A stretch of DNA of 52,135 bases from CAZMNY01 sp964567745 (GTDB lineage Bacteria > Planctomycetota > Planctomycetia > Pirellulales > Pirellulaceae), in NCBI GenBank assembly GCA_964567745.1, contig CAZMNY010000053.1:1-52135 (forward strand), read 5' to 3'. Below the pieces are notes generated by a model. That model saw nothing but the letters and a program-made list of their open reading frames with translations, did not search any database and had not been told where the DNA came from. The position numbers were made by a program, and so were the translations under genes. Shown here piece after piece: positions 16,913 through 25,165 of the stretch. The number at the start of each line of letters is the position of its first letter. Position 1 is the stretch's first letter.

Positions 16913-17353
16913 CGGTAGTTTCTTTGTCGATCTCGATCAGTGGGGTGCAAGAAGAACTGTTCCAGCACAGGGCCAAGCGGAACAATGGCTCGACCAATTC
17001 ATTTGGCCCGAACCGTTTGTCGAAAGCACGTGCCCTGTCGACCTTGGCGCCATGTCGACCTTGAGAATTGTCGACCTTGAGAATTGTCGACCTTGAGGTT
17101 CTCAATTGGCTGACTGCGTCCTGCTCGACTGGCTCCCTAAGTGAACCAGCTGAACAATCGACAAGTGACAAAACACTACATCAGTTTACGAACGCGGTCC
17201 GATAAGTGCCAGGGGACAACGATCCCTCCACTTTCCCTTTCGTTCTTAATCTTACTCCTACGGAGAAAAAGGAAAATCGGAACGAGGCGAGTTCAACACG
17301 CCGTCGATGTCCACCCAACTTGTTGTCATCGAATGATTCCGGTGTCGGCGGAT
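16913..17353. other. Spacer upstream of sufU with a short tandem repeat
   Basis: No gene is supported in these 440 bases. The unit GTCGACCTTGAGAATT occurs at 17054-17069 and 17070-17085, followed by a partial third copy to 17097 and a diverged copy just upstream. The spacer probably contains the sufU promoter (minus strand), and the repeat could be a regulator site or a slippage product. Confidence 0.45.
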
Positions 17354-17929
17354 TTATTCTTGGCCTCGATTGGACAGTTCGGCGGCAAACTCTAAGACAA
17401 CGGGGCGCTGGGCCAGTCTCGGATTGACGTGAGGTCGTTTCTCCAAAAGCAGTCGTTGAGCTTCCGCAGCGGTCATGCCCCGCGACTGCATGAACCAACA
17501 GGTTGCAATTGTCGCGCTGCGAGCTCGGCCAGCTTTGCAATGGATGTAAACTCCGCCACCCTCGGCGACAATCCTCCCGATGAACTCGACTCCGCGGCGA
17601 ACCGATTCGATCGACGGATGGGTAAAGTCAATCGTCGGAATCCAAAGTTGCTCGATCCCCAATCGATCGTACTCGGCGGTCGGCCCCGGATACTCCATGC
17701 ACGTATTGATGACGCCGCGAATCCCCTCGTCGAAAAGCTTCTCCGCGTCCGAAGCGAACGGCAAAGCGCCGAGGATGATATCGTCGTCGATTCTGGTCCA
17801 CCAGGGACGCGTCTTGAGGACTCGCCCCAACAGAACGTTGTACGCCAACGTTGGGTAATAGATCGCCAGCGAGCTGATCTTTTTCCACAAGGAGAGGCGG
17901 CTGAATTCGGTCGTCGAATCTTCGTTCAT
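17354..17929 (-). CDS. Dual-specificity phosphatase, PTPMT1-like
   Basis: This 191-residue protein has the CX5R phosphatase loop HCKAGRARSAT (Cys131, Arg137) and an upstream candidate general acid Asp101 in IPTIDFTHPS. The WTRIDDDIILGALPF start and the KAGRAR loop are those of PTPMT1-type phosphatases, which remove phosphate from phosphatidylglycerophosphate in mitochondria; bacterial relatives occur in planctomycetes. The N-terminus has a short hydrophobic stretch (LAIYYPTLAYNVLLG) that may lie on the membrane. A phospholipid substrate is an inference. It lies 37 bases downstream of an unknown gene on the same strand. Confidence 0.82.
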   Translation of the reverse strand: MNEDSTTEFSRLSLWKKISSLAIYYPTLAYNVLLGRVLKTRPWWTRIDDDIILGALPFASDAEKLFDEGIRGVINTCMEYPGPTAEYDRLGIEQLWIPTIDFTHPSIESVRRGVEFIGRIVAEGGGVYIHCKAGRARSATIATCWFMQSRGMTAAEAQRLLLEKRPHVNPRLAQRPVVLEFAAELSNRGQE

Positions 17930-17966
17930 GGACGGTCATACCGTTCGAGAAATAGAGCGGCGGCGT

Positions 17967-18872
17967 TTACAGCGATCCGCATTCCGCAGTGAGCAATCGA
18001 TCGAGCGCGGTCAAGGCCGTTCTCCAATCAACTTCGCCCTCGCGATACGTAGGCCACCAAACAGCAAGCACATCGAGTGCATTGGCCGGCGGGGACGAGA
18101 GCCAATGTTGGATCGCGAGATTCCAGATTTCGGATTCGTCTCGGCAGATTCCGATCGCTTGGCCGCCTGCGATCGTCGGCGGAATCATCGCCAATTTCGA
18201 AACGGTCAGAAACCGCGGACCCGGAATAAGCTCGCTATAGATAGGTAAGTCGTTGTTCAGCTGCGGCGCCATCCAAGCGATCCGCAACGTCTCGGGCAAT
18301 TCGGCAATCGGATGGGCGAGCACGCCTTCAATGACGATCGCATTGAAGTCCAAGTAGGGTTCGCCGCCGCCAGCAATCGGCTCGACGACAATCGCCCGCG
18401 CCGACTCGACGAACAGATCTCCGTCGGTCTGTCGCGCCAATTGCTGAATCAGTCCAGGCCCAACGGCTTCCCATGCTTCGCGAATCGGACGGATACGATG
18501 GGTGAGTTGGTTGGCCATGTCGGGCGAAGCCTCGAGGGCGGCCGTTTCCAACTCCGCCATGGCCTTCATGAGCAATTCCACTCGCTTCGGCGCCGCCGCG
18601 GCTCGGCCGGCGACTCGTGTGATCAGAGTTTGTGCGAGCTGACGAGGATCCGACGCGTGGTTGGCAAGCAGCGGCAAAAGACTCCATGACCGCTTCTCAT
18701 TTTCCGTCGTCTTGATTAATGCCGATCGAAACTCTGGCAGGCAACTCGACACCGCTCGTCGTAATGGCGATGGCTCGGATGTCTCAATTCCGGGTGAGAG
18801 CTCGGCTTCCACAGATCGCCAGGCCAAGTAATAGCAACTCGTTCGCCAATCAGAACTCCAATCGAATCGCAT
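17967..18872 (-). CDS. Unrecognised soluble protein (301 aa)
   Basis: The frame is long, uses codons like its neighbours and ends just before the phosphatase gene, so it is very likely a real gene. The product is mostly helical in the first half (LMKAMAELETAALEASPDMA) and alpha/beta afterwards, with Trp-rich ends. There is no signal peptide, clear membrane helix, cysteine motif or nucleotide loop. I do not recognise a family. It is divergent from speA across a 166-base spacer. Confidence 0.65.
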   Translation of the reverse strand: MRFDWSSDWRTSCYYLAWRSVEAELSPGIETSEPSPLRRAVSSCLPEFRSALIKTTENEKRSWSLLPLLANHASDPRQLAQTLITRVAGRAAAAPKRVELLMKAMAELETAALEASPDMANQLTHRIRPIREAWEAVGPGLIQQLARQTDGDLFVESARAIVVEPIAGGGEPYLDFNAIVIEGVLAHPIAELPETLRIAWMAPQLNNDLPIYSELIPGPRFLTVSKLAMIPPTIAGGQAIGICRDESEIWNLAIQHWLSSPPANALDVLAVWWPTYREGEVDWRTALTALDRLLTAECGSL

Positions 18873-18956
18873 TGCGCTGGCTCTGTCCGTCGGGAATCAG
18901 TCTTCCGGATTTCGGTCGGACCCATCGTAGCAGAATATCCTCGCAGCCAACCCCCT

Positions 18957-18985
18957 TTGGCTTACGTGGTATCTTGGCGTAGGAT
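18957..18985 (+). promoter_or_regulatory. Candidate sigma-70-type promoter for speA
   Basis: TTGGCT at 18957-18962 and TAGGAT at 18980-18985 are spaced by exactly 17 bases, 54 bases upstream of the speA ATG. The spacing is ideal but both boxes deviate from consensus. Confidence 0.45.
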
Positions 18986-19038
18986 TCGGCCGTCCGAAGG
19001 GCTCGAAGACGAATACCATCGGTGCCGGAAGGTCGACC

Positions 19039-21006
19039 ATGTTACGATCAGAATCAGACAAATGGACGGTCGCTGACTCGGAGCGGTTGTACGCGATCAA
19101 GCGTTGGGGCGACGGTTTCTTCCGCGCCGCGACCGATGGAAACATTCAGGTTCGCGCGAATCCGCGTTGCCCTCATGACGGGCACCCCCGCGACGTCAGT
19201 TTGCTCGATCTCGTCGACCGGCTGCAATTGAGCGGTGCCGACCTGCCCCTGTTGATTCGATTCAATGACATCATTGAATCTCGCATGTTGCACATACGCG
19301 ACGCGTTTTCGCAAGCCATGGAAGACACCGCATACCATGGCGACTATCGCGGCGTTTTTCCGATCAAGGTGAATCAGCAGAAACACGTTGTCGAACGCAT
19401 TCTCGATTGCGGACGCAAGATCGGATTCGGGCTCGAGGCGGGCAGCAAACCCGAATTGCTCGCCGTGCTCGCAATTGCCGATGACGAGACGCCGATCATC
19501 TGCAACGGCTTTAAGGACGCCAACTTCATTGAAACCGTTGTGCTCGCCGAGAAGATGGGCCGACAGATCACGACGGTGATTGAACGACACACGGAACTCG
19601 ACTTGCTGTTGCACTACGCGAAGAAACACGGCGTCGCTCCGACCGTGGGAATGCGCGTGAAGTTGGCGGCTCGAGGATCTGGGCGGTGGCAGGCGAGCGG
19701 CGGTTATCGCAGTAAGTTTGGATTGACCGTCGGCGAGATCCTCTCCGCACTCGATCGCCTCAAGCGGGAAGGAATGAACGACTGTTTCCAGTTGCTCCAT
19801 TTTCACCTCGGCAGTCAAGTCACCGACATTCGCCACATCAAAGCGGCTTTGATTGAGACGTCTCGGGTCTACGCGCACCTGGTTGAAAAGGGCGCCAACT
19901 TGAAGACGATCGATGTTGGCGGAGGACTTGGCGTCGACTATGACGGCAGTCAGTCCGACAGCGACTCGAGCGTCAACTACTCGTTGCAAGAGTACGCCAA
20001 CGATGTCGTCTACTACATTCAGCAGGTCTGCGACGATCACAAAGTAGCGCATCCCGACATCATGTCGGAGAGCGGCCGCGCGGTCGTGGCCCATCACAGC
20101 GTGTTGGTTCTCAATGTGCTCGGCGTCGCAAGTCAAGTCGTCTCTGAGCCGCCCTCGGCGACGATCGAGCCAAGCGATCCTCAGCCTCTCCGCATCCTGC
20201 AAACTTCGCTCGACGAAGTCAACGCGAGCAACGTTGTCGAATCGTACCACGACGGACAACAAGCGCTCGATATGGCGATGACGCTGTTTGGCGTGGGGCA
20301 CCTGACCATGGCTCAGCGAGCGACCGCGGAACAGCAGTTTTGGCGGCTCTGCGGTCGCATCCGAGAGATTCTTGATGAGACGGATGACAAGCCGGCGGAA
20401 GTCGATGAGATCAACGAGCTGTTGACCGACACGTACTTCTGTAACTTCTCGTTGTTTCAGTCGCTTCCAGATAGTTGGGCGATCAAACAGGTCTTTCCCG
20501 TCGCGCCAATTCACCGTCTCGACGAGCGCCCAACTCGCCGAGGCGTGCTGGGCGATATTACGTGCGACTCCGATGGCAAGATCGAAAACTTCATCGGTAG
20601 TGCGACCAGCCAAAGCGGCTTGCGACTACACACGTTTGTCGATGGCGAGCCTTACTACCTCGGTTTGTTTCTCGTCGGTGCCTACCAAGAAACGCTAGGC
20701 GACCTTCACAATCTGTTTGGCGACACCAACGCGGCTCACGTGAGCATCGACGAAAACGGCGAGCCTCACATCGATGCGATTATCAAAGGCGATACCGTAT
20801 CAGAGGTGCTGAGCTACGTGCAGTTCAGCCCGAAAGAGTTGCAAGAGAAAATTCAAATGGCGATCGGTGCCGCCATTCGCAACGAGCGGCTCGACCGGGC
20901 CGCCGGCACCCAGTTGCTCAATCTCTACAGCCAGGGGCTGCGCGGTTACACCTATCTTGTCGAGAGCGATGAGTTGGCCGCGGAGGATGGCATGAGCAAG
21001 GAATGA
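19039..21006 (+). CDS. speA: Biosynthetic arginine decarboxylase SpeA
   Basis: This 655-residue enzyme converts arginine to agmatine, the first step of putrescine/spermidine synthesis by the agmatine route. Length matches the SpeA family. The pyridoxal-phosphate lysine lies in YRGVFPIKVNQQKHVVE; other landmarks are GLEAGSKPEL, LHFHLGSQ, the glycine-rich phosphate loop DVGGGLGVDYDGS and SESGRAVVAHHS. The ATG at 19039 follows GGAAGG. No agmatinase or agmatine deiminase gene is adjacent. Confidence 0.96.
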   Translation: MLRSESDKWTVADSERLYAIKRWGDGFFRAATDGNIQVRANPRCPHDGHPRDVSLLDLVDRLQLSGADLPLLIRFNDIIESRMLHIRDAFSQAMEDTAYHGDYRGVFPIKVNQQKHVVERILDCGRKIGFGLEAGSKPELLAVLAIADDETPIICNGFKDANFIETVVLAEKMGRQITTVIERHTELDLLLHYAKKHGVAPTVGMRVKLAARGSGRWQASGGYRSKFGLTVGEILSALDRLKREGMNDCFQLLHFHLGSQVTDIRHIKAALIETSRVYAHLVEKGANLKTIDVGGGLGVDYDGSQSDSDSSVNYSLQEYANDVVYYIQQVCDDHKVAHPDIMSESGRAVVAHHSVLVLNVLGVASQVVSEPPSATIEPSDPQPLRILQTSLDEVNASNVVESYHDGQQALDMAMTLFGVGHLTMAQRATAEQQFWRLCGRIREILDETDDKPAEVDEINELLTDTYFCNFSLFQSLPDSWAIKQVFPVAPIHRLDERPTRRGVLGDITCDSDGKIENFIGSATSQSGLRLHTFVDGEPYYLGLFLVGAYQETLGDLHNLFGDTNAAHVSIDENGEPHIDAIIKGDTVSEVLSYVQFSPKELQEKIQMAIGAAIRNERLDRAAGTQLLNLYSQGLRGYTYLVESDELAAEDGMSKE

Positions 21007-21069
21007 CGACCAAGGTGTGTAAGATGCGGGCTCACGCGGAGTCGCAGAGATCGCGAAGAGGGGCACGAT

Positions 21070-21099
21070 TCGTTTAACCCGTCGCCGCAGGCAAGGCTG
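21070..21099. repeat. Dispersed 30-bp intergenic repeat, copy 1
   Basis: TCGTTTAACCCG followed by two variable bases and GCCGCAGGCAAGGC recurs at 31134-31163 with three mismatches over 30 bases. Both copies lie shortly after a gene's stop codon (speA here). Confidence 0.75.
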
Positions 21100-21255
21100 C
21101 CCACAGAGTGAACACGAGGCCCAAAGAAAGGCCGTCGTACATCAAAACTGGCCAACTCGGTAACGCCAACGTTCATCCCGGCGCGAAACGGCACCTAAGG
21201 CGCCCAACCTGCCAAAACATAGGAACTGTTCCCCTTTTTTCTATTGTTTAGCACT

Positions 21256-21283
21256 TTGTGACGTTGGGCGGCTTTGCTACAAT
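21256..21283 (+). promoter_or_regulatory. Candidate promoter of the TIGR03009 gene
   Basis: TTGTGA at 21256-21261 and TACAAT at 21278-21283 with 16 bases between them lie 47 bases upstream of the chosen start codon. The -10 box is close to consensus. Confidence 0.5.
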
Positions 21284-21330
21284 CCCGCCGCATTTTTTGC
21301 GGACCAGCGCCTATTCCAAGGATGGAATCC

Positions 21331-22767
21331 ATGCTGCGATTAGCGGGTATTGTGTGTGTCTCGAGCGCCTTGATTTGCCATTCAGCGGTCGCTCAAACGC
21401 CAACGATTGGCAATGGCGGCGGCACGAGCCGCTTTGGTGATCCCGCACGTCGAACTCCCGTCCAGGAAACGGGGCGCTATCAGGGCTATCCGCAACAGGG
21501 CTATCCGCAACAGGGCTATCCGCAACAGGGCTATCCGCAACAGGGCTATCCGCAGCAGGGCCGTCAAACGCAACAGGTCTATCAGCCACGGCAAGGTTAT
21601 CAGCCTCCTGGCTCCCAAAAACCGGGCACCCAACAGGGACGCTCGGGATACCAACCGCCACGTCAACAGCCGCCACGTCAACAGCCGCCTGCCAGCGCGG
21701 CGCCTCGTGGCTCGACCGGCGGTCGATTCGTTGGCGACGGCGGTGCCCAGTATGTTGCTCGAGGTCCGCAGGACGGCCCGTCGACTGGCGGCGTCGGTCG
21801 TGCCCCTTCGGGTCAATTCCAAGGTGAGAACAGAGGCCAGGCTCCGGCATCTCACACTGGCAGCCAAGGACCCGGTTCGGCCGCGCCCAGCGGGACGCGG
21901 CAGTTGGGTCCGGCCAGCAGCGCAGCTAGCGGCCCGCGAGTCCCAGGTTCCGGATTCGCTCCACCTCCCATCGCCCCGTTTGGTCGGCTCTCGCCGGAAG
22001 AGCAGAAACACATTGACGTCTTGCTGAAGTACTGGGAGTTCTCGTCCAAGCAAATCAAACGATACCAATGCTCGTTTCAGCTTTGGCGTTACGATCCGGT
22101 CTTTGGTCCCAAGGACCCGAACACTCCGGCGGAGTACAGCCAGGGCATTATCAAGTACGAAGACCCTGACCACGGTCTGTACAAAATCGAAAAGTCGCAG
22201 CTCTTTCGCCGCCCTCAGAGCCCAGGCGAAAAGGAGAGTTGGGTGAACTCCGCGACGCATGGGGATTACTGGGTGTGCGACGGCAAGGCGCTGTTCGAAT
22301 TCGATGCGAAGAACAAGAAACTGATCAAGCGCAAACTGCCCCCGAACGTGCAGGGCGTTCACATCGCAAACGGTCCTTTGCCCTTCTTACTGAAAGCCAA
22401 AGCGGAGCAAGTCAGAGCTCGATTCTGGGTCAGGCACATCAAAGAGCCTCAGCCAAATGGTGAAGTGCAGTGGCGGATCGAAGCTTGCCCAAAACGTCGC
22501 AGCGACGCGGCCAATTTTCAAAAACTTCACATCATCCTGAACAAGGATTACCTCCCCAAAGCCCTCGTCTTGTTTAGCCCCGGCTACCGACCTGAAAAAC
22601 CGTCGCGTACGACTTATGAGTTTGACAACATCGTGCTCAATCCGAACAAGCCCTGGTTCGGCGCTTTTGTGAACGCCAAACTCCCCTTCGGATGGAAACT
22701 AGTTGAAGCCGACATTCCAGGCACCGTACGACCGCCCGCGAACAACACGCGACCGGGCGGCGGGTAG
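21331..22767 (+). CDS. TIGR03009-type exported planctomycete protein with QQGYP repeat
   Basis: From the ATG at 21331, behind AAGGATGGA, the product is 478 residues; an ATG at 21322 is also possible. A signal peptide (LAGIVCVSSALICHSAVAQ) is followed by a low-complexity region of about 200 residues rich in Gln, Gly and Pro, including five QGYPQ units. The C-terminal half (from about LSPEEQKHIDVLLKYWEFSS) matches my memory of the TIGR03009 family: YDPVFGP, EGIIKYEDP-type, WVCDGKALFEFDAKNK and GPLPFLLKAKAE segments. These proteins have a LolA-like lipid-carrier pattern, but their role is unknown. It stands alone in its transcription unit. Confidence 0.8.
   Translation: MLRLAGIVCVSSALICHSAVAQTPTIGNGGGTSRFGDPARRTPVQETGRYQGYPQQGYPQQGYPQQGYPQQGYPQQGRQTQQVYQPRQGYQPPGSQKPGTQQGRSGYQPPRQQPPRQQPPASAAPRGSTGGRFVGDGGAQYVARGPQDGPSTGGVGRAPSGQFQGENRGQAPASHTGSQGPGSAAPSGTRQLGPASSAASGPRVPGSGFAPPPIAPFGRLSPEEQKHIDVLLKYWEFSSKQIKRYQCSFQLWRYDPVFGPKDPNTPAEYSQGIIKYEDPDHGLYKIEKSQLFRRPQSPGEKESWVNSATHGDYWVCDGKALFEFDAKNKKLIKRKLPPNVQGVHIANGPLPFLLKAKAEQVRARFWVRHIKEPQPNGEVQWRIEACPKRRSDAANFQKLHIILNKDYLPKALVLFSPGYRPEKPSRTTYEFDNIVLNPNKPWFGAFVNAKLPFGWKLVEADIPGTVRPPANNTRPGGG
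21481..21555 (+). repeat. Five tandem 15-bp units coding QGYPQ
   Basis: CAGGGCTATCCGCAA is repeated five times with a single change in the last copy (CAG for CAA). The near-perfect DNA identity indicates recent expansion. Confidence 0.95.
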
Positions 22768-23435
22768 CCAGCAACTCAACCAGGCACTCAACGAAGGGCA
22801 GGCCAACCCTTGGGCGCTACCGTCAACCAGGACCTTCCGCGACGAATGCGTCCCAACCCAGTCGCGGCGTCCGTCGTCCATGACGATCATTGCCCCGAAA
22901 AAAGCGGCGCAACATAACAGCCTAGGGGAAGCACTACCGGCGAAGCCGTCGTGCACCGCCCTGGGTTGGATCGGTATTCAACCAACAGCCCTGCAAGGGC
23001 GTTACAAAGACAACTCGTCAGCAATGACGTTATCGGATCGTCGCGATGCACGGATGTTTCGCCCTTTCACGCAACGGTGAATCGTCTTAGTCCCCGTTGA
23101 TTCTCCGTTGTTGCGTAACGATCGGCGTTTTCGGCCCCAATTGTTCACGCCAAAACAAGAAACGAGCCGCATCTCCCGACACGTGATGTCTCGGGAAGGC
23201 CGACGCGCACGTCGAACAAAGCCCCACAGCTCTTTCTTCCCGCCTATTCAAACGCATTCGTTAGAAACGTAAACGCTTTTGCCGACTTGCTCAATTCAGC
23301 CCAGCCGCGGGCGAATCGGCTCGTCCTTGTCGCGCGCGACACATGCGAGCGAGAAGAAGCACGAAGAAGCACGAAGAAGCACGAAGAAGCACGAAGTGCT
23401 GACGGCGCCTGAATGAGTTGATACATTTGGGCGTT
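22768..23435. other. 670-bp spacer with structured intergenic DNA
   Basis: No gene is supported. Two small hairpins are obvious. At 22931-22954 GCAC pairs with GTGC around CGGC-GAA-GCCG. At 22988-23000 GCCCT-GCA-AGGGC forms a tight stem. The text around ACCGCCCTGGGTTGG and CCAACAGCCCTGCAAGGGCG looks to me like a dispersed intergenic repeat seen in planctomycetes, but I cannot verify this here. The spacer ends in a 10-base tandem repeat just before the sulfatase gene. Confidence 0.5.
23351..23396. repeat. 10-bp tandem repeat upstream of the sulfatase
   Basis: ACGAAGAAGC occurs three times exactly (23361-23390), flanked by a diverged copy on the left and a partial copy on the right. It lies about 40 bases before the sulfatase start, so copy number could affect the promoter or leader. 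Confidence 0.85.
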
Positions 23436-24878
23436 ATGAGAAATCGACTTCATTGCCAGGTCCTGATCTTCACATTTCTTTTTGCTGTCGTGGTCATGGC
23501 CGCTGGCGCAGCGGAACGTCGGCGGAATGTTCTCTTCATCGCCGTCGATGACCTTCGTGTTGAACTGGGTTGCTACGGAAATAAGCATGTGCGCTCGCCC
23601 AACATCGATCAACTGGCCTCGGAAGGAACACTGTTTCGCCGCGCCTACTGCCAGCAAACCGTCTGCAATCCTTCCCGCGCGTCGCTGCTTACCGGACTGA
23701 GACCGGACACATTGCGAGTCTGGGACTTGCCGACTCACTTTCGCCAAAACATGCCCGACGCGGTAACTTTGCCGCAGCACTTTCTCGCCAACGGTTATCA
23801 CACCCAGTGCATCGGCAAGATCTTTCACAACTGGCGCCAGGACGATTGGAAAGGCGATCGGATTTCCTGGAGCGTGCCGTCCGTGCTTCATTACAACAGC
23901 CACAGCAACGACAAGCCGCAAGTCAAAGGCGAATTGCCGCCAAACTTCGCCTCGGGAAAAGGGAAAACGGAGTGCCGCGACGTTCCCGACAACGCTTACT
24001 TTGATGGTCGAGTTGCCGCGGCCGCGGTGTCGGCGCTTGGGCAACTGAAAGAAAAACAGGCTCCGTTCTTTTTGGCTGTGGGATTCTGGAAGCCTCACAC
24101 GCCGTTTAACGCTCCAAAGAAATACTGGGACATCTACGACCGAGCAACGATCCCGATTCCAACACGTGTTGTCCCGCCGAAAGACGCGCCCGAAATCAGC
24201 CTGACCAGTGCACGATATCGAGGCGGACCCGAATCGGAGACGCTACGTGAAATGCACCACGGGCATTTGGCTGCGATAAGCTATCTCGACGCTCAGGTTG
24301 GAAAAGTCTTGGATGAGTTGAAAAGACTAGGCCAGAGAGAAAACACGATCGTCATCTTCTGGTCAGATCACGGTCTGCACTTGGGCGAACACGGTTTAAC
24401 TCGCAAAACCACGGTCTTTGAGCTCGATGCACGCGTCCCGTTTATCATCGCCACGCCCGAACACAACGCCCCACAGCAAACGCGAGCCCTGGTAGAGTTG
24501 CTCGACCTCTACCCGACTCTCACCGACCTTTGCGAATTGGAAAGGCCGAAGGCGCTGCAAGGTGTATCGCTTGTCGGCGTGCTCGAAGAACCGAAGCAAA
24601 CCGTCAGGCCAACCGCGCTAACTCAATCGCCGCGACCGAACTATCTGCGAGGCAAGTTGCCCGAGGCGATGGGCTACTCGATTCGTACAGAACGATATCG
24701 CTACACCGAGTGGCGCGACTTCGTCACGGGCGCTGTGAAGGCGCGAGAATTGTACGATCATCAACGCGATCCCGATGAAACGCGAAATGTCGTCGCCCGT
24801 GCCGACTACGCCAACGACCTGCCTCGCCTCGCCACTTTACTCAAGGCAACGCTTGACGCGTCCCGCCGATTGAATTGA
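23436..24878 (+). CDS. Exported sulfatase, iduronate-2-sulfatase type
   Basis: From the ATG at 23436 this is a 480-residue secreted enzyme with a signal peptide (CQVLIFTFLFAVVVMAAGA). It has the metal-binding Asp pair FIAVDDLR, the formylglycine site CNPSR (Cys77) in the type I sulfatase motif, GYHTQCIGKIFH, FWKPHTPF, and the second metal site WSDHGLHLGEHG. HHGHLAAISYLDAQVG and the YTEWRDFVTG end fit the iduronate-2-sulfatase group common in planctomycetes, which probably act on sulfated polysaccharides. The cysteine must be converted by a formylglycine-generating enzyme; the SUMF1-like gene at 46838-49330 is far away and looks atypical. The TTG at 23418 is less likely as a start. Confidence 0.92.
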   Translation: MRNRLHCQVLIFTFLFAVVVMAAGAAERRRNVLFIAVDDLRVELGCYGNKHVRSPNIDQLASEGTLFRRAYCQQTVCNPSRASLLTGLRPDTLRVWDLPTHFRQNMPDAVTLPQHFLANGYHTQCIGKIFHNWRQDDWKGDRISWSVPSVLHYNSHSNDKPQVKGELPPNFASGKGKTECRDVPDNAYFDGRVAAAAVSALGQLKEKQAPFFLAVGFWKPHTPFNAPKKYWDIYDRATIPIPTRVVPPKDAPEISLTSARYRGGPESETLREMHHGHLAAISYLDAQVGKVLDELKRLGQRENTIVIFWSDHGLHLGEHGLTRKTTVFELDARVPFIIATPEHNAPQQTRALVELLDLYPTLTDLCELERPKALQGVSLVGVLEEPKQTVRPTALTQSPRPNYLRGKLPEAMGYSIRTERYRYTEWRDFVTGAVKARELYDHQRDPDETRNVVARADYANDLPRLATLLKATLDASRRLN

Positions 24879-24912
24879 CGATGATGCGTCTCTTGTTTCT
24901 GCACTCCTACCG

Positions 24913-24950
24913 CTCGCTCACCAAACGAGCTCGCTCGTTTGGTGAGCGAG
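24913..24950. repeat. Perfect 18-bp inverted repeat
   Basis: CTCGCTCACCAAACGAGC and its exact complement are separated only by TC, 35 bases after the sulfatase stop. No T-run follows on either strand, so it is not a classical intrinsic terminator, though it could stop or stabilise transcripts. It could also be a dispersed palindromic element. Confidence 0.9.
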
Positions 24951-25165
24951 ATTCAACGCTACCAGCCTCTAACACAGGTTGAGGGCGGCGGCGCTTCCAA
25001 GGCGTTGCGGGCGCCATGATCATCGATTGCACCTAAGGGAAGTGTGGCCGCCTTCCGACGTTTATCGGCGTCCTGTTGTTGGACGTTGGAACATGAGAAC
25101 GTTGAAATCGAGTCCTCAGCGCCTGATTCGAAGCAAACGCAGGTCTGAGTTCGAGGTGGGAAAGC

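Noticed and set aside
16527..17171. Longer minus-strand frame over sufU
   Set aside because: It is a different frame from the sufU gene and has no domain.
19054..20613. 519-codon minus-strand ORF
   Set aside because: It is antisense to speA, which has all family motifs. Long shadows are expected at this base composition.
21481..21555. Regular 15-base repeats as a CRISPR array
   Set aside because: The units are contiguous with no spacers and code QGYPQ in frame.
23351..23396. Repeats before the sulfatase as a CRISPR or operator array
   Set aside because: Ten-base units without spacers; a slippage tract is simpler.
24913..24950. Intrinsic terminator of the sulfatase
   Set aside because: The stem is long and perfect but no T-run follows on either strand.
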